From Afipia birgiae 34632 (GTDB lineage: Bacteria; Pseudomonadota; Alphaproteobacteria; Rhizobiales; Xanthobacteraceae): a DNA stretch of 64,000 bases. Below, in pieces: positions 54,354-63,335 of the stretch. The stretch's first letter is position 1; every line of letters starts with the position of its first letter. The DNA lies in the NCBI RefSeq assembly GCF_000308295.2, contig NZ_HG326652.1, forward strand, positions 1,428,392-1,492,391. Direction: 5' to 3'. A program made the translations under genes and the position numbers. The notes under the pieces were generated by a model that saw only the letters and a list, made by a program, of their open reading frames with translations, did no database searches and was not told where the DNA came from.

Positions 54354-55874
54354 ATGAAAACCCCTTCTGGCGATCGGTCTCCCACTCCCCCCTCCAAATC
54401 CGACTACGATCTCGACCATGATCTGGACAAGGATCTGAACGGCGACACGCTTCGCGAGGAGTGCGGCGTGTTCGGCATCTTCGGACACCCCGAAGCCGCA
54501 GCCATCACAGCACTGGGCCTTCACGCCCTCCAGCATCGCGGCCAGGAAGCTGCCGGCATCGTCACCTACGACAACGGCCGCTTCCATTCCGAACGCCGCC
54601 TCGGCCTCGTCGGCGACACCTTCTCCCGCGCCGAAGTCATCGCCCGTCTGCCCGGCAACATGGCGGTTGGCCATACCCGCTATTCCACCACCGGCGGGAC
54701 CATCCTGCGCAACGTGCAGCCGCTGTTCGCAGAACTGAACGCAGGCGGCTTTGCCGTCGGCCACAACGGCAATCTCACCAACGGCCTGACGCTGCGCCAC
54801 GAACTGGTCCGTCATGGCGCCATCATGCAGTCTACCTCCGATACCGAAGTAATCCTGCATCTTGTCGCGCAGTCGAAGCGCGGCCGGTTCATCGACCGCT
54901 ATATCGAGGCGCTGCGCGCGATCGAAGGCGCCTATGCGCTGGTGTCGCTGACCAACAAGAAGCTGATCGGCGCACGCGATCCGCTCGGCATTCGGCCGCT
55001 GGTGCTCGGCGAACTCGACGGCTGCCCGATCCTCGCATCGGAAACCTGCGCGCTCGACATCATCGGCGCGAAATATGTCCGCGACATCGAGCCCGGCGAA
55101 GTGATCGTGTTCGACGAGCACGGCCAGGAAATCCATAAACCGTTCCCGCCGATGCCGCCCCGCCCCTGCATCTTCGAATATATCTATTTCTCCCGGCCCG
55201 ATTCCATCGTAGGCGGCCGCTCGGTCTACGAAGTCCGCAAGGCATTCGGCGCGCAGCTCGCGCGCGAGAGCCATGTCGATGTCGATGTCGTGGTGCCGGT
55301 GCCGGATTCCGGAGTACCTGCCGCCATCGGCTACAGCCAGCATTCGGGCGTGCCGTTCGAACTCGGCATCATCCGCAACCATTATGTCGGCCGCACCTTC
55401 ATCCAGCCAACGCAGAGCGTGCGCGAGCTTGGCGTGCGTATGAAGCACGCACCCAACCGCGCGGCCATCGAAGGCAAGCGCATCATCCTGATTGATGACT
55501 CTCTGGTGCGCGGCACCACCTCGAAGAAGATCGTGCGCATGATGCGCGACGCCGGCGCGCGCGAAGTGCATTTCCGCCTCGCCTCGCCACCGATCCTGCA
55601 TCCGGACTATTACGGCATCGACCTGCCCGACCGCGGCGGCCTCCTGGCCGCGACCCATACGCTGGAACAGATGCGCGACATCATCGGCGCGGATTCGCTG
55701 GCGTTCCTGTCGGTCGATGGCATGTACCGCGCCATGGGCGAACCGGGGCGCGATGCCTCCAATCCGAAGTTCTCGGACCATTGCTTCACCGGCGCTTATC
55801 CGACCCACCTCACCGACCAGACCCAGGTGGAGCAACCGCCGCACCAGCTCTCGCTGCTGGCGGAAGCGAGCTAG
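54354..55874 (+). CDS. purF: amidophosphoribosyltransferase
   Basis: First committed step of purine synthesis: PRPP + Gln to phosphoribosylamine. 506 residues from the ATG at 54354 (a GTG at 54345 is also possible, with AAGGG four bases upstream). An unusual acidic leader with DLDHDLDKDLNGD precedes Cys37 in REECGVFGIFG, which becomes the N-terminal nucleophile after propeptide removal. PRPP-binding IILIDDSLVRGTTSKK is present. Confidence 0.98.
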   Translation: MKTPSGDRSPTPPSKSDYDLDHDLDKDLNGDTLREECGVFGIFGHPEAAAITALGLHALQHRGQEAAGIVTYDNGRFHSERRLGLVGDTFSRAEVIARLPGNMAVGHTRYSTTGGTILRNVQPLFAELNAGGFAVGHNGNLTNGLTLRHELVRHGAIMQSTSDTEVILHLVAQSKRGRFIDRYIEALRAIEGAYALVSLTNKKLIGARDPLGIRPLVLGELDGCPILASETCALDIIGAKYVRDIEPGEVIVFDEHGQEIHKPFPPMPPRPCIFEYIYFSRPDSIVGGRSVYEVRKAFGAQLARESHVDVDVVVPVPDSGVPAAIGYSQHSGVPFELGIIRNHYVGRTFIQPTQSVRELGVRMKHAPNRAAIEGKRIILIDDSLVRGTTSKKIVRMMRDAGAREVHFRLASPPILHPDYYGIDLPDRGGLLAATHTLEQMRDIIGADSLAFLSVDGMYRAMGEPGRDASNPKFSDHCFTGAYPTHLTDQTQVEQPPHQLSLLAEAS

Positions 55875-55902
55875 GTACGAGGCCTTTGGCGGATGCACCG
55901 GC

Positions 55903-57045
55903 TTAGCCGGGCCGCATCCGCGCCAGCCAGACCGTCAGGCCTCCACAATCCCGATCCTCCACTACATGCTGCACGGCTGAAAAGCCGTGCGCTGTGAGCA
56001 GCGTTTCGTATTCCGCCGTATCGAGGCTGGCGTGATATAGTTCCTCACCCTGATACGCGCCGATTGCCTCGCCCGCTCCGGGTCCGCTGGTGAACATCAG
56101 CGCAGCGCCGGCCCCGGCGTGGTCGCGAAATATCCCGAACATCCGGCGCTGATCGTCCGGCGTCAGGTGGAAGAAGCTGTTCCATGCGACAATGCCGCCG
56201 AAATGGCGAGAGAGAGAAACCTTGCGCATGTCACCGGCGATCCATGTCTCATCCGGGAAGCGCGAGCGGCACAGCCCGATCAGCGTCGGCGATGAATCGA
56301 CGCCGGTGAGGCGATGTCCGGCCTCAATCAGATAGCGAGCGACCGGCTCGCCTGATCCGCATCCGAGATCGAGTACATCAGCGCCCTCCGGCATCACCCG
56401 CCTGAACCGCTCGAACCACGTACGTTCGACCAGCCGCGTGCCGCGATCCCGGTCGAACACGTTGGCATGACGCTCGTACAATGCGCTGATTTGTTTCGAC
56501 GACGGGTGCCAGCCCGACGCCTCAAGCGGCCGCGACATATAGCGAGCATCGTCGCTATAGCTGCGCAGCTTGGAGTCCAGCAGCGGATCATGCACTGCCT
56601 CAAATCCCTGGCGTTGCCAGAACCCCGCCGAACCGTTGACCGCGATCAGCGACATCATCGGCAGTCCGGTCTTGCGGGCGAGATCCGCCAGTGCGTCGAT
56701 CACGAGCGCTGCCGCGCCCGTTCCCCTGGCCTCCGGCGCCAGCGCGAGATCGTGGATGTAGAATGTCGACGACTGCTGCGGCAGTGCCCTGAGCAGCGCG
56801 TTCAGCGGCGGCGGCTCCAGATGCCGCCACGGATGGCTGACGATATAGGCAACCAGGCCTTGCTTGCCCTCCAGCACCCGGCAACCCGGGGGATAGAGCC
56901 GCAGCCGCTCGGCGAACACAGCCTCGTCTTCCGGAAACGAGGGATGAATACACGCGGCCAGCGCACTGACCGCGGGCAGATCGGCAACCGACATGGCCCG
57001 CCATTGGCGCCCGGCGGGTGGAGAGTTCGGGGTCATGCCGGACAT
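55903..57045 (-). CDS. fusion of GNAT acetyltransferase and SAM-dependent methyltransferase
   Basis: 380 residues. N-terminal about 170 residues are a GNAT fold: DLALAPEARGTGAAALVIDAL resembles the acetyl-CoA pyrophosphate loop (R/Q-x2-G-x-G/A), with MMSLIAVNGSAGFWQRQGFE after it. The C-terminal half is a class I methyltransferase: VLDLGCGSGEPVARYLIEAGH (motif I quoted in part), GVDSS, IAGDM and WNSFFHL. Acceptors are unknown. Reads as one continuous frame from the ATG at 57045. Confidence 0.85.
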   Translation of the reverse strand: MSGMTPNSPPAGRQWRAMSVADLPAVSALAACIHPSFPEDEAVFAERLRLYPPGCRVLEGKQGLVAYIVSHPWRHLEPPPLNALLRALPQQSSTFYIHDLALAPEARGTGAAALVIDALADLARKTGLPMMSLIAVNGSAGFWQRQGFEAVHDPLLDSKLRSYSDDARYMSRPLEASGWHPSSKQISALYERHANVFDRDRGTRLVERTWFERFRRVMPEGADVLDLGCGSGEPVARYLIEAGHRLTGVDSSPTLIGLCRSRFPDETWIAGDMRKVSLSRHFGGIVAWNSFFHLTPDDQRRMFGIFRDHAGAGAALMFTSGPGAGEAIGAYQGEELYHASLDTAEYETLLTAHGFSAVQHVVEDRDCGGLTVWLARMRPG

Positions 57046-57073
57046 CTAGCACAGATCGGGGAGACCTTCCTCC

Positions 57074-57240
57074 TCCACCTCTCCCCGCCTGCGGGGAGAG
57101 GTCGGATCGCCATTGCGATCCGGGTGAGGGGCAAGCCCGGCATGGGTTTATTCATGCGCAGCATTATGCAATAGCAGGCCCCTCACCCGGCGCGCCGCCG
57201 ACACGGCTCGCCACCCTCTCCCCGCAAGCGGGGTAAGGGA
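57074..57240. repeat. intergenic repeat with CCTCTCCCCGC palindromes
   Basis: Two copies of the CTCTCCCCGC-type motif bound the element. Near 57078-57101 CCTCTCCCCGC and GCGGGGAGAGG are inverted around two bases; near 57214-57240 CCCTCTCCCCGC and GCGGGGTAAGGGA form the other end. GGGTGAGGGGC/GCCCCTCACCC form a long inner inverted pair. Lies between the fusion gene and the SDR gene. Confidence 0.7.
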
Positions 57241-57257
57241 AAAATCGGGCTTTCCCT

Positions 57258-58001
57258 ATGATCAAACCTCTCGCTTCCCGCATCGCTCTTGTCACCGGCG
57301 CATCGCGCGGCATCGGCTACGCCACGGGGCGCGCGCTGGCGCGCGCCGGCGCACATGTCATTGCCGTTGCGCGGACGCAGGGAGGGCTCGAAGAACTCGA
57401 CGACGCCATTCGCGCCGATGGCGGCAGCGCGACGCTGGTGCCACTGGACATGACCGATCTTGATGGCATTGCGCGCCTCGGCGCCGCATTGAACGAACGC
57501 CACGGCAAGCTCGATATCCTGATCGGCAATGCCGGCGTCGCGGGCACCTCGTCGCCGCTCGGCCACACCGATCCGAAATTCTGGGACAACATGTTCGCGG
57601 TCAACACCACCGCGAACTTCCAGCTGATCCGCTGCATGGAACCGCTGCTGCAGAAATCCGACGCCGGACGCGCGGTGTTCATCACCTCCGGCATTGCCAG
57701 CAAGGCAACCGCCTATATGGGCCCCTACGCGGCGTCGAAGGCGGCGCTTGATGCCCTGGTGCGGGTCTGGGCGAACGAAACCGCGACCACGCCGATCCGC
57801 GTCAATCTGTTCAGCCCCGGACCGATCCGCACCCGCATGCGCGCGACAGTCATGCCCGGCGAAGACCCGATGATCCTCGACACGCCCGAGCAGGCTGCGG
57901 AATTCATCGTGCCGATGTGTGCGCCGTTATGGACCGAGACCGGGAAGTTCTTCGACTATCCGAGCAAGACGCTGAAGAGCTTCCGCACGCCGGTGGTGTA
58001 G
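57258..58001 (+). CDS. short-chain dehydrogenase/reductase
   Basis: 247-residue SDR: TGASRGIG (13-20) for NAD(P), NAGVAG, the catalytic Ser in FITSGIA and YAASKAALD with the Tyr-Lys pair. Substrate unknown. ATG at 57258. Same direction as nothing adjacent; it follows a repeat element and is convergent with the LTXXQ gene. Confidence 0.93.
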   Translation: MIKPLASRIALVTGASRGIGYATGRALARAGAHVIAVARTQGGLEELDDAIRADGGSATLVPLDMTDLDGIARLGAALNERHGKLDILIGNAGVAGTSSPLGHTDPKFWDNMFAVNTTANFQLIRCMEPLLQKSDAGRAVFITSGIASKATAYMGPYAASKAALDALVRVWANETATTPIRVNLFSPGPIRTRMRATVMPGEDPMILDTPEQAAEFIVPMCAPLWTETGKFFDYPSKTLKSFRTPVV

Positions 58002-58135
58002 TCGGCATCAGGCCCTGCGGTTGAGAAGCGAGCATTGCTCGCCACGCCTATCGACCTCGACGGATCAAACCCGGCTCAATCCGAATTTGGCTTTGCACCA
58101 ATCTTTCCATGCCCAGAACGGTCGTGCCGTGCGGT

Positions 58136-59788
58136 TCAACGCGCGAACGACATCATCCTTCGGATCATGTATTCGACGTTGCCGTGATGATGGCGGCCGC
58201 GCGCACGGCGCGGGGTGTCCGCGTCGTTGCGAGCGATGGCGCTCTCGTCCACGGCGCTTAGCCGCTTCGGCCCGATAGCGTCGAAGTTAGCCTTCTGCTC
58301 ATCGTTCAGCGAGCCGTAGAAATTGTCCATGGCCGCGCGCACGGTTTTCACCGCTTGCAGGATGGTGTCCAGCCGTTTGCCAACAGCTTCGAACCGCGCG
58401 GGCGGCGTAAGCGCGTTCTCCGGCTGACATGATGCCTTCAGCGTATCAGCAGCCTTGGCAGCGGCATTCTGAAGAGCATCGAGACCTTTGCGCTGCTCAT
58501 CAGTCGGCCTGACTCTTTGCTCGATCGCCGCGCTCGGCCATTCCGTCAGCCCCGGCTGGGCAACGCCGCATCCTGTAGCCGAACTGACGGTCCTTTCGAG
58601 ACGCGCCGGACGCTGCCGCTCGGCGAGCGCGGTAAAGCGCGCCTTCTGTTCATCGCTGAGAAGCCCATAGAACTTCGCCAGCGGCGGTTGCATGACTTGC
58701 ACAGCTGCGATCATCGCCTCGATACGCTGTTGCATGACCGCAAGCCGGCGCGGTGCGGTCAGTCCGATGTCAGCCGGGCATGCGGCCTTGATATTTTGTG
58801 CCGCCTTCAGCGATGCATTGGCGAGATCGTCGAGCGCAGCGCGCTGCGCATCATCCGGTTGCAGCGCTTTCTGAATCGCATCGATCGGTAATCCGGCGAT
58901 GTCGCGGCTGTCCTCGCCGCACATCTGCGTCAGGCTCGTCCGGTCCCTGGGGTCAGCCGATGCAAACGACTCCCGGCCGCTCCTGCTTCCGCCGGCATAG
59001 CCCGGCAGGTAACTCGCGTACCCCGCGAGATCGTCGTAACCGTACGGCGCGAAAATGCCTGCATAGATATCCGGATAGCCGTAATCCCAGAACGCGGCGT
59101 CGTAATCATAGCCCCACAGCGAATAGCCGTAGATGTCGTAGAAGGCGAATGGCCAGAACACCGGGCCGACCCATCCGAACCCGCCATGGCGGTGTCGCCA
59201 CCAGCCATGGTGTCCATGCCACCCTGCCGTCGCCAGCCGGGACGTCACCAGCGCCCGGGTTGCGGGATTGCGCAGCGCGTTGGTATTGCGCAATGCCCTG
59301 TCGACCGGGCGGGCGTGGAACGCGTGCCGCACCGCATTGGCGTTCCGCGTGGCGTTCAAAGCTCTTGTACTGGATGTCCTCATCAGATTGCGTGAGGCGA
59401 CGACGCGGGACGAACTGAATCGTGCGCTACGCTGGAAGTGCCGATTGTGGACGGCGTAGGAGCGTCCTCCCCTGAAACTCGGCCTGGCAAATGAATGGGA
59501 AACGTGCGGCCTGGCATAGAAGGCGCGCCCTCCACCCATCTGGTGTCCACCGCCATGAAAAGCGGCGCCACCACCGCGGAAGCCTCCGCCGTGGAATCCG
59601 CCGCCACGAAAACCGCCACCGCCGTGAAAGCCACCACCCCCGCCCCGAAACCCGCCACCACCACCGTGCCCTCCGCCCGGCCTTGCCGACGCGGCATCAT
59701 AGGCAGCGATCGACAACAGGACGGCAAACAGGAGCGCAACGAGCGCGCGCACTCCCGATTTGAGTATCGAAGGCTTAAGTACAGACAT
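58136..59788 (-). CDS. glycine-rich exported LTXXQ-motif protein
   Basis: 550 residues: signal peptide (LVALLFAVLLSIAAYDAASA), about 60 residues of GGGFRGGG/GGGFHGGG repeats, a basic Arg/Asn/Ala-rich segment, an aromatic stretch with many Tyr and Trp, and two similar C-terminal LTXXQ/Spy-type helical domains. Each has a Pxx-Q-R-L-D/E-A-x-A-V pattern and a DEQKARF or DEQKANF end. Spy/CpxP domains bind unfolded periplasmic proteins; that role is inferred. The Gly repeats suggest an envelope scaffold. Divergence from neighbours is not evident. Confidence 0.85.
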   Translation of the reverse strand: MSVLKPSILKSGVRALVALLFAVLLSIAAYDAASARPGGGHGGGGGFRGGGGGFHGGGGFRGGGFHGGGFRGGGAAFHGGGHQMGGGRAFYARPHVSHSFARPSFRGGRSYAVHNRHFQRSARFSSSRVVASRNLMRTSSTRALNATRNANAVRHAFHARPVDRALRNTNALRNPATRALVTSRLATAGWHGHHGWWRHRHGGFGWVGPVFWPFAFYDIYGYSLWGYDYDAAFWDYGYPDIYAGIFAPYGYDDLAGYASYLPGYAGGSRSGRESFASADPRDRTSLTQMCGEDSRDIAGLPIDAIQKALQPDDAQRAALDDLANASLKAAQNIKAACPADIGLTAPRRLAVMQQRIEAMIAAVQVMQPPLAKFYGLLSDEQKARFTALAERQRPARLERTVSSATGCGVAQPGLTEWPSAAIEQRVRPTDEQRKGLDALQNAAAKAADTLKASCQPENALTPPARFEAVGKRLDTILQAVKTVRAAMDNFYGSLNDEQKANFDAIGPKRLSAVDESAIARNDADTPRRARGRHHHGNVEYMIRRMMSFAR

Positions 59789-59889
59789 GGCACCCTCCGC
59801 TTCACAAAGCAGGGGCCGGCAAACGCGGGTCCCGACGGGCGAACCTGAATCAATCCATTAAGTTACAAATTGTTCCAGCGCCTGTGCGC

Positions 59890-61287
59890 TCAGGACTTCC
59901 GCTTCGCTTTGTGAGCGAACGGATTGTCCTTCTCGCGCAGCGTAATGCGCATCGGCGTCCCCGGCAGATCGAACGTGCTGCGCAGGCTGTTGACGAGATA
60001 ACGCAGGTAGGACTCCGGAACGGCGTCAGCGCGCGAGCAGAACACCACAAAGCTGGGCGGCCGCGCCTTGGTCTGGGTGATGTAGTTGAGCTTGAGGCGG
60101 CGGCCGGACACGGCTGGCGGCGGATTGTTCTGCACTGCCTGTTCGAACCAGCGATTGAGCGACGCTGTCGAGGTGCGCCGGTTCCAGACGCCATAGGCAT
60201 CCTCGATGGCGCTCATCAGCCGGTCGATACCCTCGCCCATCATGCCGGAGACGGCGACGACCGGCATGCCCTTCACCTGCGGCAGCAGGTGATCGGCATC
60301 TTCGCGCAGCCTTGCGATCTGGCTCGGCGCACGATCCATAAGATCCCACTTGTTGACCGCGATCACGAGGGCGCGGCCTTCGCGCTCGATCAGATCGGCG
60401 AGCCGCAGATCCTGCTCCTCGAACTTGCTCTGCGAGTCCATCATCAGAATGACGACTTCCGCGAACCGCACCGCGCGTAGCGCATCGGACACCGACAGCT
60501 TTTCCAGTTTGTCCTCGATCCGCGAGCGCCGCCGCAGACCTGCGGTGTCGAACACGCGAAACTCGCGGCCCTTCCACGTCACATCGACGGCGATGGAATC
60601 GCGCGTCGTTCCGGCTTCGGGGCTGGTCAGCAGCCGCTCTTCACCGAGCAGACGGTTGATCAGCGTCGACTTGCCGGCGTTGGGGCGGCCGAGCACCGCG
60701 ACACGGATCGGGCGCGTTGACAGACTTTCGTCTTCGCCGTCCACGTTCTCGAACGACTCCGGATCGTTCACTTCGTCATCCTCGTCGACCGGCTCCGGCA
60801 TCAGCACACGCAGCGCGTCGTAGAGATCGCTCAGCCCTTCGCCGTGTTCGGCAGAAATCGGAATCGGGTCGCCGAGACCGAGCGCGTAGGCTTCCATCGC
60901 GCCCGCCTCACCCGCCTTGCCCTCGCTCTTGTTGGCGACAAGCACCACCGGCTTGTTGGCGCGGCGCGCGAAATCGGCGAAGGCGCGGTCGTTGGGGGTC
61001 AGTCCCGCGCGCGCGTCGATGACGAACATCAATGCGTCCGCGGCGGCGATGGCCGCCTCGGTTTGCTCCTGCATCCGCGCGGTCAGCGAGCCTTTGGGGC
61101 CTTCATCGAGACCGGCGGTATCGATCAGCGTGAATTCAAGATCGCCGAGCCGCCCGTCGCCCTCGCGGCGGTCGCGCGTCACGCCCGGCTGGTCATCGAC
61201 AAGCGCGAGCTTTTGCCCAACCAGCCGGTTGAACAGGGTCGACTTGCCGACATTGGGCCGGCCGATGATGGCAATGGTGAAGGACAT
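59890..61287 (-). CDS. der: ribosome biogenesis GTPase Der (EngA)
   Basis: 465 residues with two GTPase domains in tandem, unique to Der. G1: GRPNVGKST (7-15) and [17 protein letters not shown] and DTAGLRRR as G3; NKSEG and NKWD as G4; and a KH-like C-terminal domain ending [13 protein letters not shown]. Needed for 50S assembly. Preceded on the same strand by the genes for a lipoprotein and a TPR protein. ATG at 61287. Confidence 0.98.
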   Translation of the reverse strand: MSFTIAIIGRPNVGKSTLFNRLVGQKLALVDDQPGVTRDRREGDGRLGDLEFTLIDTAGLDEGPKGSLTARMQEQTEAAIAAADALMFVIDARAGLTPNDRAFADFARRANKPVVLVANKSEGKAGEAGAMEAYALGLGDPIPISAEHGEGLSDLYDALRVLMPEPVDEDDEVNDPESFENVDGEDESLSTRPIRVAVLGRPNAGKSTLINRLLGEERLLTSPEAGTTRDSIAVDVTWKGREFRVFDTAGLRRRSRIEDKLEKLSVSDALRAVRFAEVVILMMDSQSKFEEQDLRLADLIEREGRALVIAVNKWDLMDRAPSQIARLREDADHLLPQVKGMPVVAVSGMMGEGIDRLMSAIEDAYGVWNRRTSTASLNRWFEQAVQNNPPPAVSGRRLKLNYITQTKARPPSFVVFCSRADAVPESYLRYLVNSLRSTFDLPGTPMRITLREKDNPFAHKAKRKS

Positions 61288-61377
61288 GAGTGATCCGTTC
61301 GCCCTTTACGGACCTCATGTCAATAAAGGGGATCTAAAATGCGCGGCCCACCGGACCGTGTTGAGGGCTTAAATCGA

Positions 61378-61878
61378 TCAGCGCGCGAAGCCTCCGCTCG
61401 GCAACGGCGCCGGGAAGGAAGGTGGCTGTTGCTGCGGTGCTGCCTGCTGCTGTTGCCGCTGCGGCGCTGGGGCTGGTTCTGCGTCAGGCTCCGGCGCGGT
61501 GATGCGCGTTCGCTTCGGCTTTTTCATCTTCGGCGCAGGCGCGCTGGCATCGTCGACGGGCGTCGGGAATGGCTCGGCCTCCCGGGCTGCGGAGCGTCCA
61601 GCCGGCTTTCGCTGTTCCGGCGCAGGTGCCGGAGCTTCGGCCGCAGGCGCCGGCGCCAGATCCTGACGCGTGCCCTTGTACATATCCCTCGGCACGCCCT
61701 GCTCGACGCCCGGAACGCCCTCGGGGAATACCGGCCTGCGCTCGCCGGGCAACTTCTTCTTGGTATCGAACCAGTCCATCATATCGGTCGGATCGAAACT
61801 GCCGCTGGAACAGCCGGCAAGCGCGACAGACATCGCGGCAAGGACGGTAGCGGCAATCAGACGTTGCGAGCGGCGCAT
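61378..61878 (-). CDS. Pro/Ala/Gln-rich lipoprotein
   Basis: 166 residues with lipobox LAGC (Cys23). Mature part SSGSFDPTDMMDWFDTKKKLPGERRPVFPEG is conserved-looking (quoted in part), then VPGVEQGVPRDMYKG, then low-complexity Pro/Ala/Gln. No known function. 12 nt after the TPR gene and 90 nt before der, on the same strand; a link to outer-membrane assembly is possible because TPR-BamB-Der is the usual order in proteobacteria, but no BamB-like propeller is present. Confidence 0.75.
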   Translation of the reverse strand: MRRSQRLIAATVLAAMSVALAGCSSGSFDPTDMMDWFDTKKKLPGERRPVFPEGVPGVEQGVPRDMYKGTRQDLAPAPAAEAPAPAPEQRKPAGRSAAREAEPFPTPVDDASAPAPKMKKPKRTRITAPEPDAEPAPAPQRQQQQAAPQQQPPSFPAPLPSGGFAR

Positions 61879-61890
61879 CGATATCTCGCC

Positions 61891-62544
61891 TCAGCTTTTC
61901 GCGGCCGGCGGCAGCAGGGCCTGCAGTGCCTCGGCGCGGCTGCGCAAGCTCGCCGGCGTGCGGGCATCGTTGCCAATCATGTCGAGCCACTGGCGTGCAG
62001 CGGTAGCGTCATTCGTGCGCCACGCCGACAATGCGAGCAGCTCGCGCGCAGTGTGCCGGAAGGTCCGGCCCTCGCCCGCTGCAGGCTCAAGGCGCTTGAG
62101 CATGTCCGCATAGGGCTCTGTTTCCATCACGAGGGCTGCAGCGCGGATGCGCGCGAGATCCTGTTCAGTAACCGCGACGCTCGGATCGGCAGCAATGCCG
62201 TCGTATAGCTTGGCCGCAGCCTTCGGATCGGCGGCAGCGGCGTCCGCAGCGGCGCGCAAGCGCGCCAGCCCGCGATAACCTCTGGAGCCGTCTGCCGCGA
62301 TCTTTCCAAAAGCGGCCTCGGCCTCGCTCTTCTTGCCCTGCTCGGACAGCAAGATGGCGGCCTCGAAGGCCGATCCGGCCTCGGCAGCCTTCTTGGCTTC
62401 AAGATACTGGTAGCCGCGCCAGCCGCCGACAGCGGCGACAATGAGAATCGCGGTCGCGATGACGAAGATCGAATACTTCTCCCAGAGCTTCTTGAACTGC
62501 TCCCGGCGCAAGTCCTCGTCTATTTCATGAAATATTTCAGACAC
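61891..62544 (-). CDS. membrane-anchored TPR protein (YfgM-like)
   Basis: 217 residues: acidic N-terminus (MSEIFHEIDEDLRREQFKKLW), one membrane helix (about 25-45: YSIFVIATAILIVAAVGGW), then TPR-like helices. The layout matches YfgM, which in E. coli works at the SecYEG translocon in the periplasm and lies next to bamB and der. Neighbouring lipoprotein and der on the same strand. Confidence 0.87.
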   Translation of the reverse strand: MSEIFHEIDEDLRREQFKKLWEKYSIFVIATAILIVAAVGGWRGYQYLEAKKAAEAGSAFEAAILLSEQGKKSEAEAAFGKIAADGSRGYRGLARLRAAADAAAADPKAAAKLYDGIAADPSVAVTEQDLARIRAAALVMETEPYADMLKRLEPAAGEGRTFRHTARELLALSAWRTNDATAARQWLDMIGNDARTPASLRSRAEALQALLPPAAKS

Positions 62545-62768
62545 TTAATTGCCCCGTCCGGCGTGTTGGAAACGTGTGAGACCGTCGTCAGCCGCGCGGT
62601 TGGCACGGTTCCCCCGATGTGACGGTGGCGGATACAGTACCGGTATGGCGGCGACAAGGCAAAGCCAGCCGGATCAAAGCGTTAACACTGTTTTTGGGCC
62701 GCCGGCACGTCCGAAATCGTTGCTTTACCCTGTCCGGCTGCTACAACCCGCTCAATCCGGGAGATTCC

Positions 62769-62975
62769 ATGTCACACAGCTTTTCGATCAATGACGATGT
62801 TCATCATCAGGGTCAGGGCCCCCAGGGCCGCGCCGAGAAAGTCCGGTCGGACGTCTACACGATCGTGGGCTGCATGCCGATCGAGGCGGATGGACGCCTG
62901 CGGTACCGCATCCGAAGCAAGACCGAGAACATCGAGCGGATCGTGACCGAAGAGCAGCTCAGCCGGTCGCAGTGA
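62769..62975 (+). CDS. small conserved hypothetical protein
   Basis: 68 residues (MSHSFSINDDVHHQGQGPQG...), soluble, ending in EEQLSRSQ. An SH3-like small beta fold is possible: VYTIVGCMPIEADGRLRYRI. The ATG at 62769 has GGGAG upstream; in-frame codons further upstream are less likely. Its 3' end overlaps the AraC remnant on the other strand. Confidence 0.75.
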   Translation: MSHSFSINDDVHHQGQGPQGRAEKVRSDVYTIVGCMPIEADGRLRYRIRSKTENIERIVTEEQLSRSQ

Positions 62976-63189
62976 GCGCCGCATCGGGTTCACGCCGTCC
63001 GTAACGCAGATCGGACGGCGTGCAGCCGTACCGCTTGCGGAACACCCGATTGAAATAGGAAATATCGTTGAACCCGCACTTCAGCGCGATGGCGCTGATG
63101 GAGTGGCCGCGCGCGTCTGGATCAGTCAGCATCTGTAAAACCTTCTCGAGACGAATATCGAGAACGTAGGGCCAGACCGCGCCGCATTA
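62959..63189 (-). pseudogene. truncated AraC-family regulator, DNA-binding domain only
   Basis: The minus-strand frame ending at TGA 62959-62961 encodes an AraC C-terminal domain: LEKVLQMLTD, ISAIALKCGFNDISYFNRVF and FRKRYGCTPSDLR. It cannot start: the frame meets TAA at about 63187 and no ATG or GTG precedes the conserved part. The N-terminal sensor half is absent. It lies between the small conserved gene and the porin gene and overlaps the former by 17 bp. Confidence 0.8.
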
Positions 63190-63208
63190 ATGTCAAGTAT
63201 ACTGACAT
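63190..63208. promoter_or_regulatory. palindromic site upstream of porin gene
   Basis: ATGTCA and TGACAT are 6-bp inverted arms around a 7-bp AT-rich spacer that contains AGTATACT. It lies 128 nt before the porin start, at the break point of the AraC remnant. A regulator site is possible; the binder is unknown. Confidence 0.4.
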
Positions 63209-63335
63209 ACCTCAATTTAATTAGTATTCCGGCGTGACTTCCCGGTGACAGCCATCGGCTGATTTTTATGTTGGTATTCGCTTAAGGGCGTTTCCGGCTC
63301 GACTGCCAAACTCTGTTATTTTTGGGGAGTGCATC

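Noticed and set aside
54321-55898. 525-codon minus-strand frame opposite purF
   Set aside because: Antisense shadow of purF, no family motif.
61378-62544. TPR-lipoprotein-der as a BamB locus
   Set aside because: The lipoprotein has no WD/PQQ-type blades and is only 166 residues, so it is not BamB.
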